A DNA stretch of 64,000 nt from Gammaproteobacteria bacterium (GTDB lineage Bacteria; Pseudomonadota; Gammaproteobacteria; Steroidobacterales; Steroidobacteraceae), in contig PLUE01000017.1 of NCBI GenBank assembly GCA_003164785.1, positions 62,001-126,000 of the forward strand, written 5' to 3'. Position numbers and translations under genes: made by a program. Below, one piece after another: positions 1 to 10,700 of this stretch (position 1 is the stretch's first letter; the number at the start of each line of letters is the position of its first letter). The notes below the pieces were generated by a model. The model made no database searches and was not told where the DNA came from. It was given only the letters and a program-made list of their open reading frames with translations.

Positions 1-81
1 AACGCAGAAACGGATGGCAACTGTGACGAATATACGGGTCACGACTTTGATTGATGACCTCGCCCCGCATCGCGACCGCGA

Positions 82-618
82 TCAAGACTTCTTAATGCGC
101 TTGCCGTTAACCCGCACGGCCTCCACGACCCTGCCTCCACCAACTTCCAACGAACGAGCTTCGCCGTCGGCGCTCACCTTGTCGCCCACCTTCAATTTTA
201 GCCCGACAAGCCCTTCCGGCTTCGTGTGGATAAAATCACCCGTGTCCAGCACGACACCGTTGAGCTCGCCGTGCCTCGCGTAGTTGAATCGAGTTACGAC
301 ACCGGTGAATGCGGCGCCCTTGGCGGCCTTGCGCTTGTTAGGCTTACCGCCGTCGATTGATACGAGGCGAACGTACCCAAACACAGCATGCTTGCTCTCG
401 CCCTTTGGTGACGGACCCTGGCGTTTCGCCCTGACAACTACCTTCTGCCCTTGCTTCAAAGTCTCGAAGTCACCGGAGGACTCCTCGTCGTGACGATCGA
501 ATACGATCTGAGCCGGCTCGCGCTCAACATCGAGCAGCACGCCTTCTACCCCTCCCTTCGGGCTGAAGATGAGGTGCTGAAAATTCCCATTAACGGATTC
601 TTCTTGCTTCGATGCCAC
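82..618 (-). CDS. Small soluble protein with two OB-like repeats, function unknown
   Basis: A 178-residue protein that I do not recognise. It contains two similar stretches of about 60 residues (roughly 12-80 and 100-165). Each has a beta-rich pattern ending in a 'K.G.KV' turn (LKQGQKVVV and LKVGDKVSA), suggesting duplicated small barrels of OB or cold-shock-like fold. A basic linker (KPNKRKAAKG) joins them and the C-terminus is also basic (GKRIKKS), so nucleic-acid binding is possible but unproven. There is no signal peptide or membrane segment. The start ATG follows a GGAGGATCAA-like purine run (reverse strand near 625-635). It is transcribed away from the next gene, and the 160 bp between them should hold both promoters. 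Confidence 0.6.
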   Translation of the reverse strand: MASKQEESVNGNFQHLIFSPKGGVEGVLLDVEREPAQIVFDRHDEESSGDFETLKQGQKVVVRAKRQGPSPKGESKHAVFGYVRLVSIDGGKPNKRKAAKGAAFTGVVTRFNYARHGELNGVVLDTGDFIHTKPEGLVGLKLKVGDKVSADGEARSLEVGGGRVVEAVRVNGKRIKKS

Positions 619-778
619 TGATTGATCCTCCAGGTTAACTCCCGCGAGTTTGCATTTTGATTCCTTGCTTCAGAATACACCGCACGCAGCCGCACAGAGC
701 GCTATGCGAGGTCGTGATATTCTGCAATGCTAGCGATTGTTGCACGAACGAGTAGCCTTGCACTAATCGCATTCAATA

Positions 779-1300
779 ATGAGACCACTCTTGGCGGCTC
801 AAGGTTCCAATGTTCACATTGCCGGAATAGCGTCTGAAGCAAACGACGTTCCTCCGGCTCACAGAGGAACCCTGCGCGGCCTCGACTGGTTGAATTTCTT
901 TCTCGCCGACGTTCAGACCGGTGTCGGGCCATTCCTCGCTGTCTACCTGGCGGCCTACGGCGGGAACGAAGAGCGCGTGGGACTCGCCCTGACCGTCGGA
1001 GGAATCGCGGGAATCCTGACCCAAACGCCCGCAGGTGCTCTCGTGGACTATATCCATTCCTGGGGAATCGCACTGTTCGAGTATTGTTTAGCGGTGCCCG
1101 CCAATCGCCTCGGCTTCGTCCAGTTCTCTGGATTTCAACTCAAGATCATCCAAGAGGTGATCACGATCTCGATGTTCATCGTGTTCGCGATTTTCTTTCT
1201 TAAAGAGAAGCTAGCCTGGAATTATCTCGTCGCGTTCGCATTCCTCGGAGTCGCTGCATTTTTCGCCTTTGCGTTCAAGGCACCCGGATCCGTCGTTTGA
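779..1300 (+). pseudogene. Chimera: MFS transporter N-terminus joined in frame to DUF486 C-terminus
   Basis: The reading frame is open for 173 residues but is made of two unrelated proteins. Residues 33-92 match the first two helices of an MFS carrier (RGLDWLNFFLADVQTG, then AGALVDYI), close to the intact carrier at 49.3-50.7 kb. From about residue 93 it becomes the last three quarters of a DUF486/DMT-type small membrane protein (SWGIALFEYC, VPANR, LKIIQEVIT). That family is known as short four-helix proteins. The junction is near 1055 and keeps frame. Neither part is complete, so an original function is unlikely, although the product could still insert in the membrane. A deletion between an MFS gene and a downstream DUF486 gene explains it best. 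Confidence 0.75.
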
Positions 1301-1532
1301 GCCCGCATCCCCCGGCGCCAACAGAAATCGCTGGTTGACCATCCCCTCCGTAGGGTCATCCAGCATCGTTCGCATTACGAATTTATTTGGATCGATATGC
1401 ATTTATGAACTATATCTAGAAGCTATCTAGAAGTTCTCTACCGGAGTTGATGACCGTGAACGATATGGTCGGGATGCTTTCCGACGATGCGATCAATAAC
1501 TCGGAAGAAAGCAACAAGAACGGGAGGAAGTG

Positions 1533-2381
1533 GTGAGCGAGACTACCGCTGGTGTTCCTCCCTCGGCCGGAAATGCAATGGAACGGCACCCGGCCAGCAG
1601 GAGTCTGTGGGGGCTCGACTGGCTGAACTTTTCGATGGCCGACGTGCTAAATGGCCTCGGCCCGTTTCTCGCGGTGTTCCTTAAGGGTGCGCGTCACTGG
1701 GGCGCCGGCGACATCGGGACGGCACTCGCGGTCAGCAGCATCGCCGGCGCGCTCAGCCAGGTGCCAATCGGGATGCTGGTCGATTCGACGCGGAAGAAGC
1801 GGCGGCTTGTTGCGCTCGCGGGCCTGCTCATTGCCGCCGGCTGCCTGACGATTGCCATCCATCCGACCTACTCCTGGGTGATCGGGGCGCAGATTGTGAT
1901 TGGGACGGCCTCGGCGGTGTTGCCTCCGGCGCTCGCTGCGCTGTGCCTCGGCCTGGTCGGCCGCCGGCGCCTGCCAAAGCAGCTCGGCCGCAACCAGGGG
2001 TTCAGCCATGCGGGCGCCTTTACCTCCGCGATCCTGATCGGCGCTGGCAGGCGTGTATGGGGCTACGATTGGATCTTCTATTTGGTTTGCATCTTCGCGG
2101 TGGGTACGGTGGCATCGGTCATCATCGCCGCCGATCTTACGCGCGGCACCGGACGGTTCAATCTCGCGCAGGGGCTGGTCGCGCTGTCGGTCGGCATCGG
2201 CGCCGGCCTGAGCAACCTGACCGCTGGCTTCGTCGTCCAGTCGTTCGGTTTTCCGATCGGGTTTCTCTATCTTGCCGGGATCGCGGTGTGCGGCCTGATG
2301 TTCTTTGCCACCATGATGCCGGAGACTCGGCCGGCGGATGATTCGGGCGCCGTGAAAAGCCTCGCGGATGGCCGTAGGTGA
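1533..2381 (+). pseudogene. MFS transporter with in-frame loss of helices 7-10
   Basis: Residues 28-200 give MFS helices 1-6 (GLDWLNFSMADVLNGLGPF at the start, GMLVDSTRKKRR as the loop 2-3 motif). Immediately after, DLTRGTGRFNLAQG begins the stretch that precedes helix 11 in this family, and the protein ends normally with FFATMMPETRP. Against the intact 462-residue paralogue at 49291-50679, about 130 residues (helices 7-10) are missing; the junction is near 2127. The frame is kept, but a carrier with one and a half bundles is unlikely to work. GTG at 1533 is chosen for its GGGAGGAAG ribosome site; GTG at 1530 is equally open. A 28-codon frame at 1450-1536 ends on this start and may be another remnant. 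Confidence 0.7.
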
Positions 2382-2677
2382 GTAGCCCAAGGGAGTTGCA
2401 CCCGAGGCCCTCGAAGAACGGCGAAAGCTGCGGCCTTCCTTGGGAGCTTGAGTCACTGGCCCAGCGCCTCTACCGATTCTCTACCGCCAGCAAATCGGGC
2501 GACGACAAGCGACTGCTTCTACACGTGCTTCCGCCTCACCCTGAGATTATCGAGCATAGTATCCGGTGAAGGCATCGGCGTCCGAGTTGAATGGCAGCTT
2601 CGGAAAAGCCAGTTCGATCTGCGGTAATCATTCCAGCCCATTGCTCCGCGGCATGTGGAGGATCGGTCGGCGCTTCT
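2382..2677. other. Convergent intergenic stretch without a recognisable gene
   Basis: This holds about 300 bp between the shortened MFS gene and the stop of the acetylesterase gene. A 63-codon frame (2378-2569, plus strand) crosses it but resembles nothing I know. I see no clear terminator hairpin with a T-run. Confidence 0.4.
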
Positions 2678-4681
2678 TCAATCAGACGTCCCATCCGTCC
2701 GAAACGGCACCGCCGGCAATCCCTCCTTGTTGACGAGATTGCCGTGCGGCGTGTTGGACCAATCGTAGCGCACCGCCACCGGGTCGCGGATCGAGGGATT
2801 GCTCACCACGACGCTGTCGCCGTCGATGTTGGCCACCGCCCATACGAAGTCGCCCATGGCGGCCGCGACGGCGAATCCCTGCAGATCCTCCGCGCCCTTC
2901 GGGATCCGGAGCCCGCCGCCGATGTCGGAAAACCGAATGCGAATCTGCTCATCCTCGATCGCCATGGATTTATAGCTCGGACCCGCAGCCACCCCCGGTT
3001 GGTGATACGCCACCTTGCCCGCGGCCAGCGCCAGGCGATGCGCCACCGCCTGTTTGTTCTTCGGATGCACGTCGTTCTCGTCGCCCACATCGATGGCGGT
3101 CGCCATTCCCGTGAGGGGCAGGGCCAATGCGCCCGCCTGGGCTTCGCGCAGTTCCGCCCACGGCGATTCGGTGGGCTCCGGCCGATCATGCCCGTAGCCC
3201 GCAAGCTGCACGAACAAGAACGGCATGTCGTACCCCCACGCCGCGCGCCAATCCTTGATGAGCGCCGGAAAGAGTTTCTTGTACTGAGGCGCCCGGCCCA
3301 CATTCGTCTCGCCCTGATACCAGATCACGCCCTTCAGCCGATACGGCGTCAGCGGGGCGATCATGCCGTTGAACAACAAGGACGGCGCCTGCGGCACGCT
3401 GGTGAGGAATTCCGCGAGCGGCGGCGGTTTGGGCAGTCCGGTCAGATCGGGACCGGACTGGAACGACCATGCCCCGGCGAGCGACACGATCGTGCCGCTG
3501 ATGTCGACGTACATGTCGCCCGCGTCGCCGTGCATGCCGACGAAGCCATCACCCGCCTGATTTTGGCCTTCCAACCGGACCGCGACCACGTTACGCCCCG
3601 CCAGCACGACCTCGCCCGGCACCTCATAATCGCGCTCGGTGCTTTCGCCCCGCGTCTGGCCGATCTTGCGGCCGTTGAAATACGTCGTATCCGCCTGCAG
3701 CAGCCGGCTCAGGTGCACGTGCAGCGTATCGCCGGCGTGATTCTCGGGCACCAGCACCACCTTGCGCATCCACAACGTGCCGTCGAAATTCTCCACCGCC
3801 TTGCGCGACCAGGGCTGCGGTTCGATGACTGTCGGCCATCGGCTGTCGTCGAAGCCGCGTGCCGCCCACACGTCGTGGCCATCGATCCGCCCGCGATCAT
3901 CGTTGCCGTGCGCCTTGTACCACTCGCTCTTGGTCTTGAGGTACGACTCGTACTCCTTGGACGCGCTGGCCGGGATGCTCGCTTCCCGTTGGGCCGCCGC
4001 CGCGAATTCCGGGAAAGCCTGCAACGAATTGGCGCTGGTCCAGGTCTCGGCCGGCGTACCGCCCCAGGTCGAGTCGATCAACCCGACCGGCACACCGAAG
4101 CGCCGGTGCAGCTCGCGCCCGAACAAGTAGGCCACGGCCGAGAAGTTCGCCACCGTGGCCGGCGTCACCACAACCCAACCGGCGGAAGTCACATCCGCCC
4201 GCGGCGTCATCGCCGTGGCGCGTTCCACCAGAAACAGCCGGATCTGCGGAAAGTTCGCGGCGCTCTGTTCGTGCGCCGCATCGAGCACGCCGCCGAATCC
4301 ATCATGGGCCACCAATGGAAATTCCATGTTCGACTGGCCCGACGCCAGCCATACATCGCCCATCAAGATGTTCTTCACCACCACGACATTCTTGCCGCGC
4401 AGTTTCATGTCGAAGGGGCCGCCGGCCGGTTGCGGCGGCAGCGTCACCTGCCAGCGGCCCTGCGCGTTGGTCCGCGTCTTGAGCCGGGCGCCGTGAAAGT
4501 CGATGACGATTCGTTCGCCGCGATGCGCCCAGCCCCAAATCACCAGCGGCGCGTCGCGCTGCAGGACCATGTTGTCCGACACCAGCCGCGGCAACTTGAT
4601 GGCCGCCCTGGCATCGGCCGCAATTCCAAGCAGCGACGCGCCCAGCATCGCCATGCCCAGCAATGATGGCCGGCGCATCAT
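2678..4681 (-). CDS. Secreted sialate/xylan O-acetylesterase (SASA, CE20-like)
   Basis: A 667-residue exported esterase. The N-terminus (RRPSLLGMAMLGASLLG, then ADARA) is a typical signal peptide. The SASA hallmark GQSN is at residues 115-118, with Ser117 the expected nucleophile. It is followed by the conserved GVIWYQGETN near 454 and a VHPKNK motif near 540 carrying the catalytic His, a layout known from sialate O-acetylesterases and CE20 xylan esterases. An inserted jelly-roll-like segment (about 290-400) is usual in long members. It probably removes acetyl groups from plant polysaccharide in the periplasm. It starts 1 nt after the GH2 remnant's stop, so the two were one operon. Exact substrate is not readable from sequence. 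Confidence 0.88.
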   Translation of the reverse strand: MMRRPSLLGMAMLGASLLGIAADARAAIKLPRLVSDNMVLQRDAPLVIWGWAHRGERIVIDFHGARLKTRTNAQGRWQVTLPPQPAGGPFDMKLRGKNVVVVKNILMGDVWLASGQSNMEFPLVAHDGFGGVLDAAHEQSAANFPQIRLFLVERATAMTPRADVTSAGWVVVTPATVANFSAVAYLFGRELHRRFGVPVGLIDSTWGGTPAETWTSANSLQAFPEFAAAAQREASIPASASKEYESYLKTKSEWYKAHGNDDRGRIDGHDVWAARGFDDSRWPTVIEPQPWSRKAVENFDGTLWMRKVVLVPENHAGDTLHVHLSRLLQADTTYFNGRKIGQTRGESTERDYEVPGEVVLAGRNVVAVRLEGQNQAGDGFVGMHGDAGDMYVDISGTIVSLAGAWSFQSGPDLTGLPKPPPLAEFLTSVPQAPSLLFNGMIAPLTPYRLKGVIWYQGETNVGRAPQYKKLFPALIKDWRAAWGYDMPFLFVQLAGYGHDRPEPTESPWAELREAQAGALALPLTGMATAIDVGDENDVHPKNKQAVAHRLALAAGKVAYHQPGVAAGPSYKSMAIEDEQIRIRFSDIGGGLRIPKGAEDLQGFAVAAAMGDFVWAVANIDGDSVVVSNPSIRDPVAVRYDWSNTPHGNLVNKEGLPAVPFRTDGTSD

Positions 4682-4682
4682 G

Positions 4683-7524
4683 TCATTGGCGCGCGGTGTG
4701 CGCGATTGGAGCCTCGACGTGCATCACGTTCCAACCTCGCAGCGTGATCTTGGTACAGTTGCTTGCCGGGCAATGCACCTCCAGGTGCCGTGTCTCGCCC
4801 GGCAGCAGTGTGACATAGTTGTCATCATAGTAGACCGGCAGCACGCGCTGGCCGTCGTCGCCCAGCATGGTGATCTTGGCATTGAGCGCCGGCGCATTGC
4901 CCGTGTTGGTGAGTGTCACGTCCACGAGCCCATCCCCGTCTGCCAGCCCGTCCCGGCCCGCCCCGCCGGCGACGGCCGCCGCCGGCCGCGCGGTCATCGC
5001 GACCCGCTGGGGCGCCAAGGTATTGAGCCGCTGCTGTGCGGCAGCGTCCTGGCTCTGCCAGTACACGTTGTCCGATATGGTTGCGCCATGGGAGTCCTCC
5101 AGAGTCAGCTTCACCAGCACCAAACCCTCGCGCGCCAGCGCCGGCGCCAGCGGCAGCGGCGCCTCCAGCGTGGTGACCGAATCGGCCCGCACGTCGACGT
5201 GGTCGACGCGCTCCGCGAGCAGCCGATTGTCGAGAGAGATGACGCGGCTGCGGAGCGTGAGCCGACGCTGGTCCGCCCGCGTGGTATTCACCACGGCGAG
5301 CCGGTAATCCGGCAGGTTCATCTGCACGTGCAATGGCTCGCTGGCCTTCTTCACGCCGTAGTACGCCGCCGCGCGCCGCGATGGGCACGCCGTTGACGCG
5401 GATGGCCAGGTACGGCGTCAGCGACTCGGTCGGGACCGCTCGGACGGCCGGTGAATTCTCGCCCGCCGCGGTCAACGACTCCGCCCAGCCCCGCGGCGTG
5501 CGTTTGATCGCCTCATGCCGCACGTCCACCAACCGCTCGCCCTGCATCGACCCGAGTGTCGGATCCACCTCCACCCGTCGCAAGCGTCCCTCATGGTCGA
5601 ACAACGACAACTCGTAGCTCAGCTCGCGGATGCCGAAGCGCAGCGACGTCGAGTCCGACACCGTCTGGCCGTCGCTCACGTCGATCTGCAATGAATACAA
5701 TTCGGGCGACCCGTAACCATTGGGCCACCACAGGCGTGGGGCGGCCAGATGCAGCTGCGGAAATTCCGCGGCCGCCAACGTCACGTCCGTCACGCCCGGC
5801 GCCAACGTCACCCTCTTCTCGACCCTGACGCCTTCGAAGCGAGCCATCACGGTGGCCGTCACCGCGGTCGACCGCGCGTTTTGAATCGGCACCACCAGCG
5901 TCACATCGGCGGTGTCGATGCGCGGCAGCGGCAGATGCGTGACGACGTGCGGATCCCGGATTCGCAGCGTACCCGTGGCCACGAGTTCGACGCTCTGCCA
6001 GATCCCCGTATTTCGATCGCGGATGCCCGGAATCCAGTCCCAGCCCTCGGTGGCGATGAACGTCGGCCCGTCCAGCGCCAGGGCGCCACCATTGTTTCCC
6101 GGCCCCGCCGCGATCGACTGCTCATGGGGAATGCCGGGATGCGGCGGGGGCGAGATGCGCACCGCGATCGCATTGGCCACGCCCGGCAACAGAATCCCCG
6201 TCACGTCGAAGCTGCCGCGCATGAAGGCGCCGCGAATGTCCCCGAGCCGCCGACCGTTCAGCCACACCTGCGCAGCGTAGTTGATGCCGTTGAACTTGAG
6301 GAGCAGATCGTGCCCCTGCAGGACCGCGGGGGCCACGAACTCGCTGCGGTACCAATAATCCTGGCGCGCGAGCGATTCCGGAATCGACAGGTTGTTCAGG
6401 CCGTAATCCGGGTCCGGGTAAACGCCGCGAGCGATCAGCGTGGTCAGCACCGTCCCCGGCACCACCGCCCGATACCAATTCCGCCCCTGGTAGTCCGCCC
6501 TTGATAATTCTGCCCCGTCCGCGCTGACCGATGGCGCCGGCGCCAAATCCCATCCACCGATGGTCGATACCCCCTGCCCGACCGGTGTCATCGCCACCGC
6601 CCGGGCCGCTGACACGGGGGAAGGCCCCACCTCGGCTACCGGCACCGCCGCAGCTACCGCTGTCGCAGTCACGGCCGCCGCAGCTTTGGCCGCCGCCGGC
6701 GCCCTGGCGCGCGGCAGGGTCCATGGATCCTGCGGCTCTTGCAACCCGCGCCACGCGTGCTCTTGAAACGGCCAGCCCGCACCGATGCGATTGAACGTGA
6801 TCAGTGAAAAGTTCGGCTTGTCGCCCGCGAGTGTGCGGAGCACCTCCGGCGTGAGCGCCGTCGGCGACAGCGTGAACAGCGCCAGCGAGCCCCCAAAATG
6901 CGGCGCGGCCGGCGGCGCGGCCGCCTCGGGCAAAGCGCCGGCCCTCGGCCGAATGACGGTCACGGGCGCGAACTCGATGCGCGGCGCCGCGGCCAAGGTC
7001 GTGGCCCGCGATGCAGCGACTTCGCGCCCATCCACATACAGGCGCGCCACCGACCCGTCGAAGCTCGCCGCCACCGCCCGCCATTCGCCGGGAGACACGG
7101 CCACATGGCTGCGTAGCACGATGTCGGGCGTGACGGCGAATGCCAGTTCGCCGTCCATAACGACAAGGTGATGCGCGCCGGGAACGACCGAAACCCCGGC
7201 CACCATCGCGTCATTTCCCCGGGTATTGTTGCCATCCGCCACGGTGCTGTCGCCGAATCCAGCGACGACGAATGCGCCCATCTGCCGCGTATCCAACCTC
7301 AGCCAACCACTCGAGGTCCACGGTGCCCCCGCGTCGACCAACGACGATTCGGGTGCCAGAGGATGCGCCAGCCCCACTCCTCCCTCGAGAAATGTCAGGT
7401 TGTAAGGTCCAACGGATCCAGCCGGTCCAGCCGGTTCGGGGGTAGACGCGGGCGCAGTTTCCGCCGAACCGATGGCGCCCGCACATAAGATTAGATAGAG
7501 CCAGACTGTGGAAACTCGCGACAT
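4683..7524 (-). pseudogene. GH2 glycosidase remnant: catalytic barrel deleted, frame changed
   Basis: Start ATG 7524 has a GGGGAGAGG ribosome site and a signal peptide (MSRVSTVWLYLILCAGAIGS). Then come a LamG/concanavalin-like domain (about residues 20-230), the GH2 sugar-binding domain (about 330-510, with GVYPDPDYGLNN and QDYWYRSEF) and the GH2 Ig-like domain (about 530-650). These most resemble exo-beta-glucosaminidase/beta-mannosidase relatives. The frame reaches VNGVPIAARGG, where the TIM barrel should begin, and near 5373 passes directly into the sequence after the barrel (YYGVKKASEPLHVQMN), in another frame, running to the stop at 4683. About 400 residues holding both catalytic Glu are gone. 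The first frame continues as nonsense to about 4825. The enzyme is certainly inactive. Confidence 0.85.
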
Positions 7525-7563
7525 CGCCTCTCCCCGAAATCGTGCCGTACTGCGGCATTTGGA

Positions 7564-7581
7564 ATTGTCAGCGCTGACAAT
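7564..7581. promoter_or_regulatory. Perfect 18-bp palindrome, LacI-type operator
   Basis: ATTGTCAGCGCTGACAAT is a perfect dyad lying 40 bp before the GH2 start and about 213 bp before the TonB receptor start. The central CG and TG..CA arms fit LacI-family operators. A near-identical dyad sits between the GH3 and symporter genes, so the LacI protein at 12770-13807 is the likely binder (inference). Confidence 0.7.
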
Positions 7582-7794
7582 GATGGCAGCGATTAAAGAC
7601 AAAGAAAATACTTAATCGTTGACGCCAAGTTCCCGCGGGCGTACCTTTCCGTGCGCACCGACCTTGATCATCAACGGTCGGCTGGGAGTCAAGAGCGCAA
7701 AATAGTGCTCGGCAGAAGCAGCTTTAGCATGCCGCCGAACATCGATCGGTACAGCGCTGTGTCGTACAGACGAATTACTGGGGGAACTCGTACC

Positions 7795-10700
7795 ATGTCG
7801 CACCGTAGAGAAAAGCGGGCTCGCAGAGCCATACGTTTCGCCATAATGACAGCGGTGTCATTCGAGGCCACATTGGGGGGTTATGCGGCGATGGCCGATG
7901 AACCCGCGACGCCGACGTCGCAAAGCGCGGCCAAGGCCGATGAACTGCAAGAAATCACTGTCTCAGGCTATCGCGCCTCGTTGGAGACCGCGCTGGAGGA
8001 AAAGCGCAAATCCATTCTGCCCATCGACTCGGTCGCGCCGGAAGATATCGGCAAGATGCCCGATCAGAACGTCGCCGAATCCCTGCAACGCCTGCCCGGC
8101 GTGCAAATCGATCGCGCGAATGGCCAGGGAACCGCGGTGCTGATCGACGGACTGCGACAGAACCTGACCACCCTCAATGGTGACGTGTTCCTCACCGGCA
8201 AGGAGTTCTACGTCTCGGGCGAAGGCTCCGGTGGCGGCGCCGGCGGCAATTCCCAGTACGGCTCCCTGGAAGGGATTCCCAGCGAATTGATCAGCGGCAT
8301 CGACGTGTACAAGAACCCGCAAGCCTCGATGACCGAGGGCGGTTTGGGCGGCACCATCAACTTGAAGACGCGCGATCCGCTCGCCGGCCCCGATGGCCTG
8401 AGCCTCGGCGGCAATTTCCGCGAATCGGTCGCGGAGAGCACCAGCGGCGTGACGCCCGACGGCGTCGTGGTCGCCTCGTACAAGGTGAGCGACCGGTTGG
8501 GCTTCACCGGCAGTTTCACCTTCGACGACGAAAGAACCCACATCAAGGAATTCCAGGACCAGAACCGCAATCAGTGGCTGATCACGAATTCCGCGACGGG
8601 CCCATACGTCGGCGCATTGACGCCGGCCGGGCTCTCGACATTGCCCAACGGCCAGTACTACATCGATCCGCAACTCGGCTATTTCACCGACACCTATGAC
8701 GATCGCAAGAAGCGCGGCGCGTCGCTCGGCTTTTCCGCGAAGATCACCGACAGCATCACCACCAGCCTGAACTGGTTCTATTCCAAAGAAGACGACACCA
8801 GCTACAGTTACTCCGACAAGGCGTGGTTCAACGGCCAGGGCGCGGCCGCCGGCGACCTCCTCCCCGGCATCGACCCGACCAAGCCCTATTCCATCGATGG
8901 CAACGGCGTCGTGCGAAACGGGACCTTCAATGCGAACGGCGCGGAAACCGCCGCGCTGTACCAGCAGAACGTCTCCAAGGCCAACAACTATCAATGGGCC
9001 ACGAAGTTCGACGACGGCGGCCCGCTGCGCGCCCTCCTCGATGCGTCCTATGCGAAGGCCGATTCGAACCTGCAGGCCGACCAGGCGGACGTCGAACACG
9101 GGCTCTATTTGACAAGCGCCGGAACCGCCACGTCGCCCGCGGCGCCCGGTTGCAACAACGGCGCGTCCACCTGTGCCACCGGCGCCGGCAGCCACGGTTA
9201 CGAGTTCAACTATGCGAATGGCGGCACCTCCGGGCTGCCGTCCGTCTCCTATCTCTCGCCGTATGCCGACATCTTGAGCAATCCGGCCTACACCACGTTC
9301 AAGTCCAACTGGGCCTGGGCCAATTTGACCGACGAGAGGCAGTGGGCCATCAAGGGCGAACTTCAATACGACCTCCCGTTCATCACCGCCGCGCCATCCA
9401 CGGTGTCGGTCGGCTTGCGTTACGCAGGGCGTGAGGTCGATCAGACCTTCGGCCGTTACCTCATCAACGGCACGCTGGCGGACGGCTCGGTCGCCGGAAA
9501 CGTGGGCAGCGGCGCCGGTTCCGGACCCTACCTGTACTATCAGGATCCCGGCTACGGCACGCCCAACATTCCCTATTCGACGGCCCTGTCGAATCCGGCC
9601 CTGGCCAGCACCGTGTCGAACTTCGCGGTGGGCAACATCATCGTCAAGAACCCGACCGCGGGCGGCATGAACAACCCGTCGACGTACCTCGAGCAGGTAT
9701 GGGCCGGCGCAGGGGTGCCCAACACGACCGAGGCGTTCTTCAAGGACAACCTGAGTTCGTTCAACGTGAGCGAGCGCACCACCGCACCGTATCTGATGTT
9801 CGACATGGGCGCTCCCACCTCGCCGTTTCACGTAAACGCGGGCGTGCGTCTGGTGAAGACCGATCTGACCATCGACAACGGCCAGACCGCGCCGGTGCCG
9901 ACGTACTACGGTACCGCTTCCTGGAATGGCGTCGACTCGAATGTCATCGAAGTGCAGACCAAGCGCAGCTATACCGACGTCCTGCCCTCGTTGAACTTAG
10001 TGTACGACCTCACCGAATCGCAGAAAGTGCGTTTCGGCCTCGCGAAGGTGATGTCGCCGCAGGATCTGTTCTCGCTGGGACTCGGCAATACCTACAACTT
10101 CACCCGCCAGGTCGGCAACCGCACCAACATCAACACCGGCATCAAGGATGGTTTCGCCTTCGCCGGCGGTTCCTCGGGAAATCCCGACTTGGATCCGTAC
10201 CGCGCGAAGCAGCTGTACGTGTCGTACGAGAACTACTTCTCGCCCGGCGCACTGGCCAGCATCGCCGGCTTCTACAAACAGGTCGACAACTTCGTCGAGA
10301 CCCAGAACGTGGCCACGGTGGTCAAGGACGATTTCGGCGGCACCTCGGCCGACGTCACCGAACCTGTCAACGCCGGACACGGCAAGATCTATGGCCTGGA
10401 GTTCGGGACGCAATACGCCCTCGGCAACGCGGTGGATTGGCTGCGGGGCCTGGGAATCGCGGCGAACTATACCTTCTCGCATTCGGAGTCCGATCAAACC
10501 ACCGCGTTCTCCTATGACTCCCCGATTCCGGGCGTCTCGAAGAACTCGGTCACCGGCACCCTGTACTACGAGCGCGCGGGCTTCTCGGCACGCGGTTCCT
10601 ATTCGTGGCGCGACAAGGCGGTGAACGATTCGCTGGTGGGATCGACATTCGCCTTCAACGATCAGACCGGCGCGTCCAAGGTGTATCAGGTGTACTCCGC

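Noticed and set aside
1400..1440. Short tandem CTATCTAGAAG-like repeat
   Set aside because: Only two copies of about 11 bp in an AT-richer intergenic stretch; not enough to call a repeat array or regulatory site.
2591..4666. 691-codon open frame on the plus strand
   Set aside because: It lies wholly antisense to the acetylesterase, and its His/Arg/Pro-rich composition is the mirror of GC-rich coding on the other strand.
7963..9831. 622-codon open frame on the minus strand
   Set aside because: It is antisense to the TonB receptor and has valine/glycine/arginine-rich nonsense composition.
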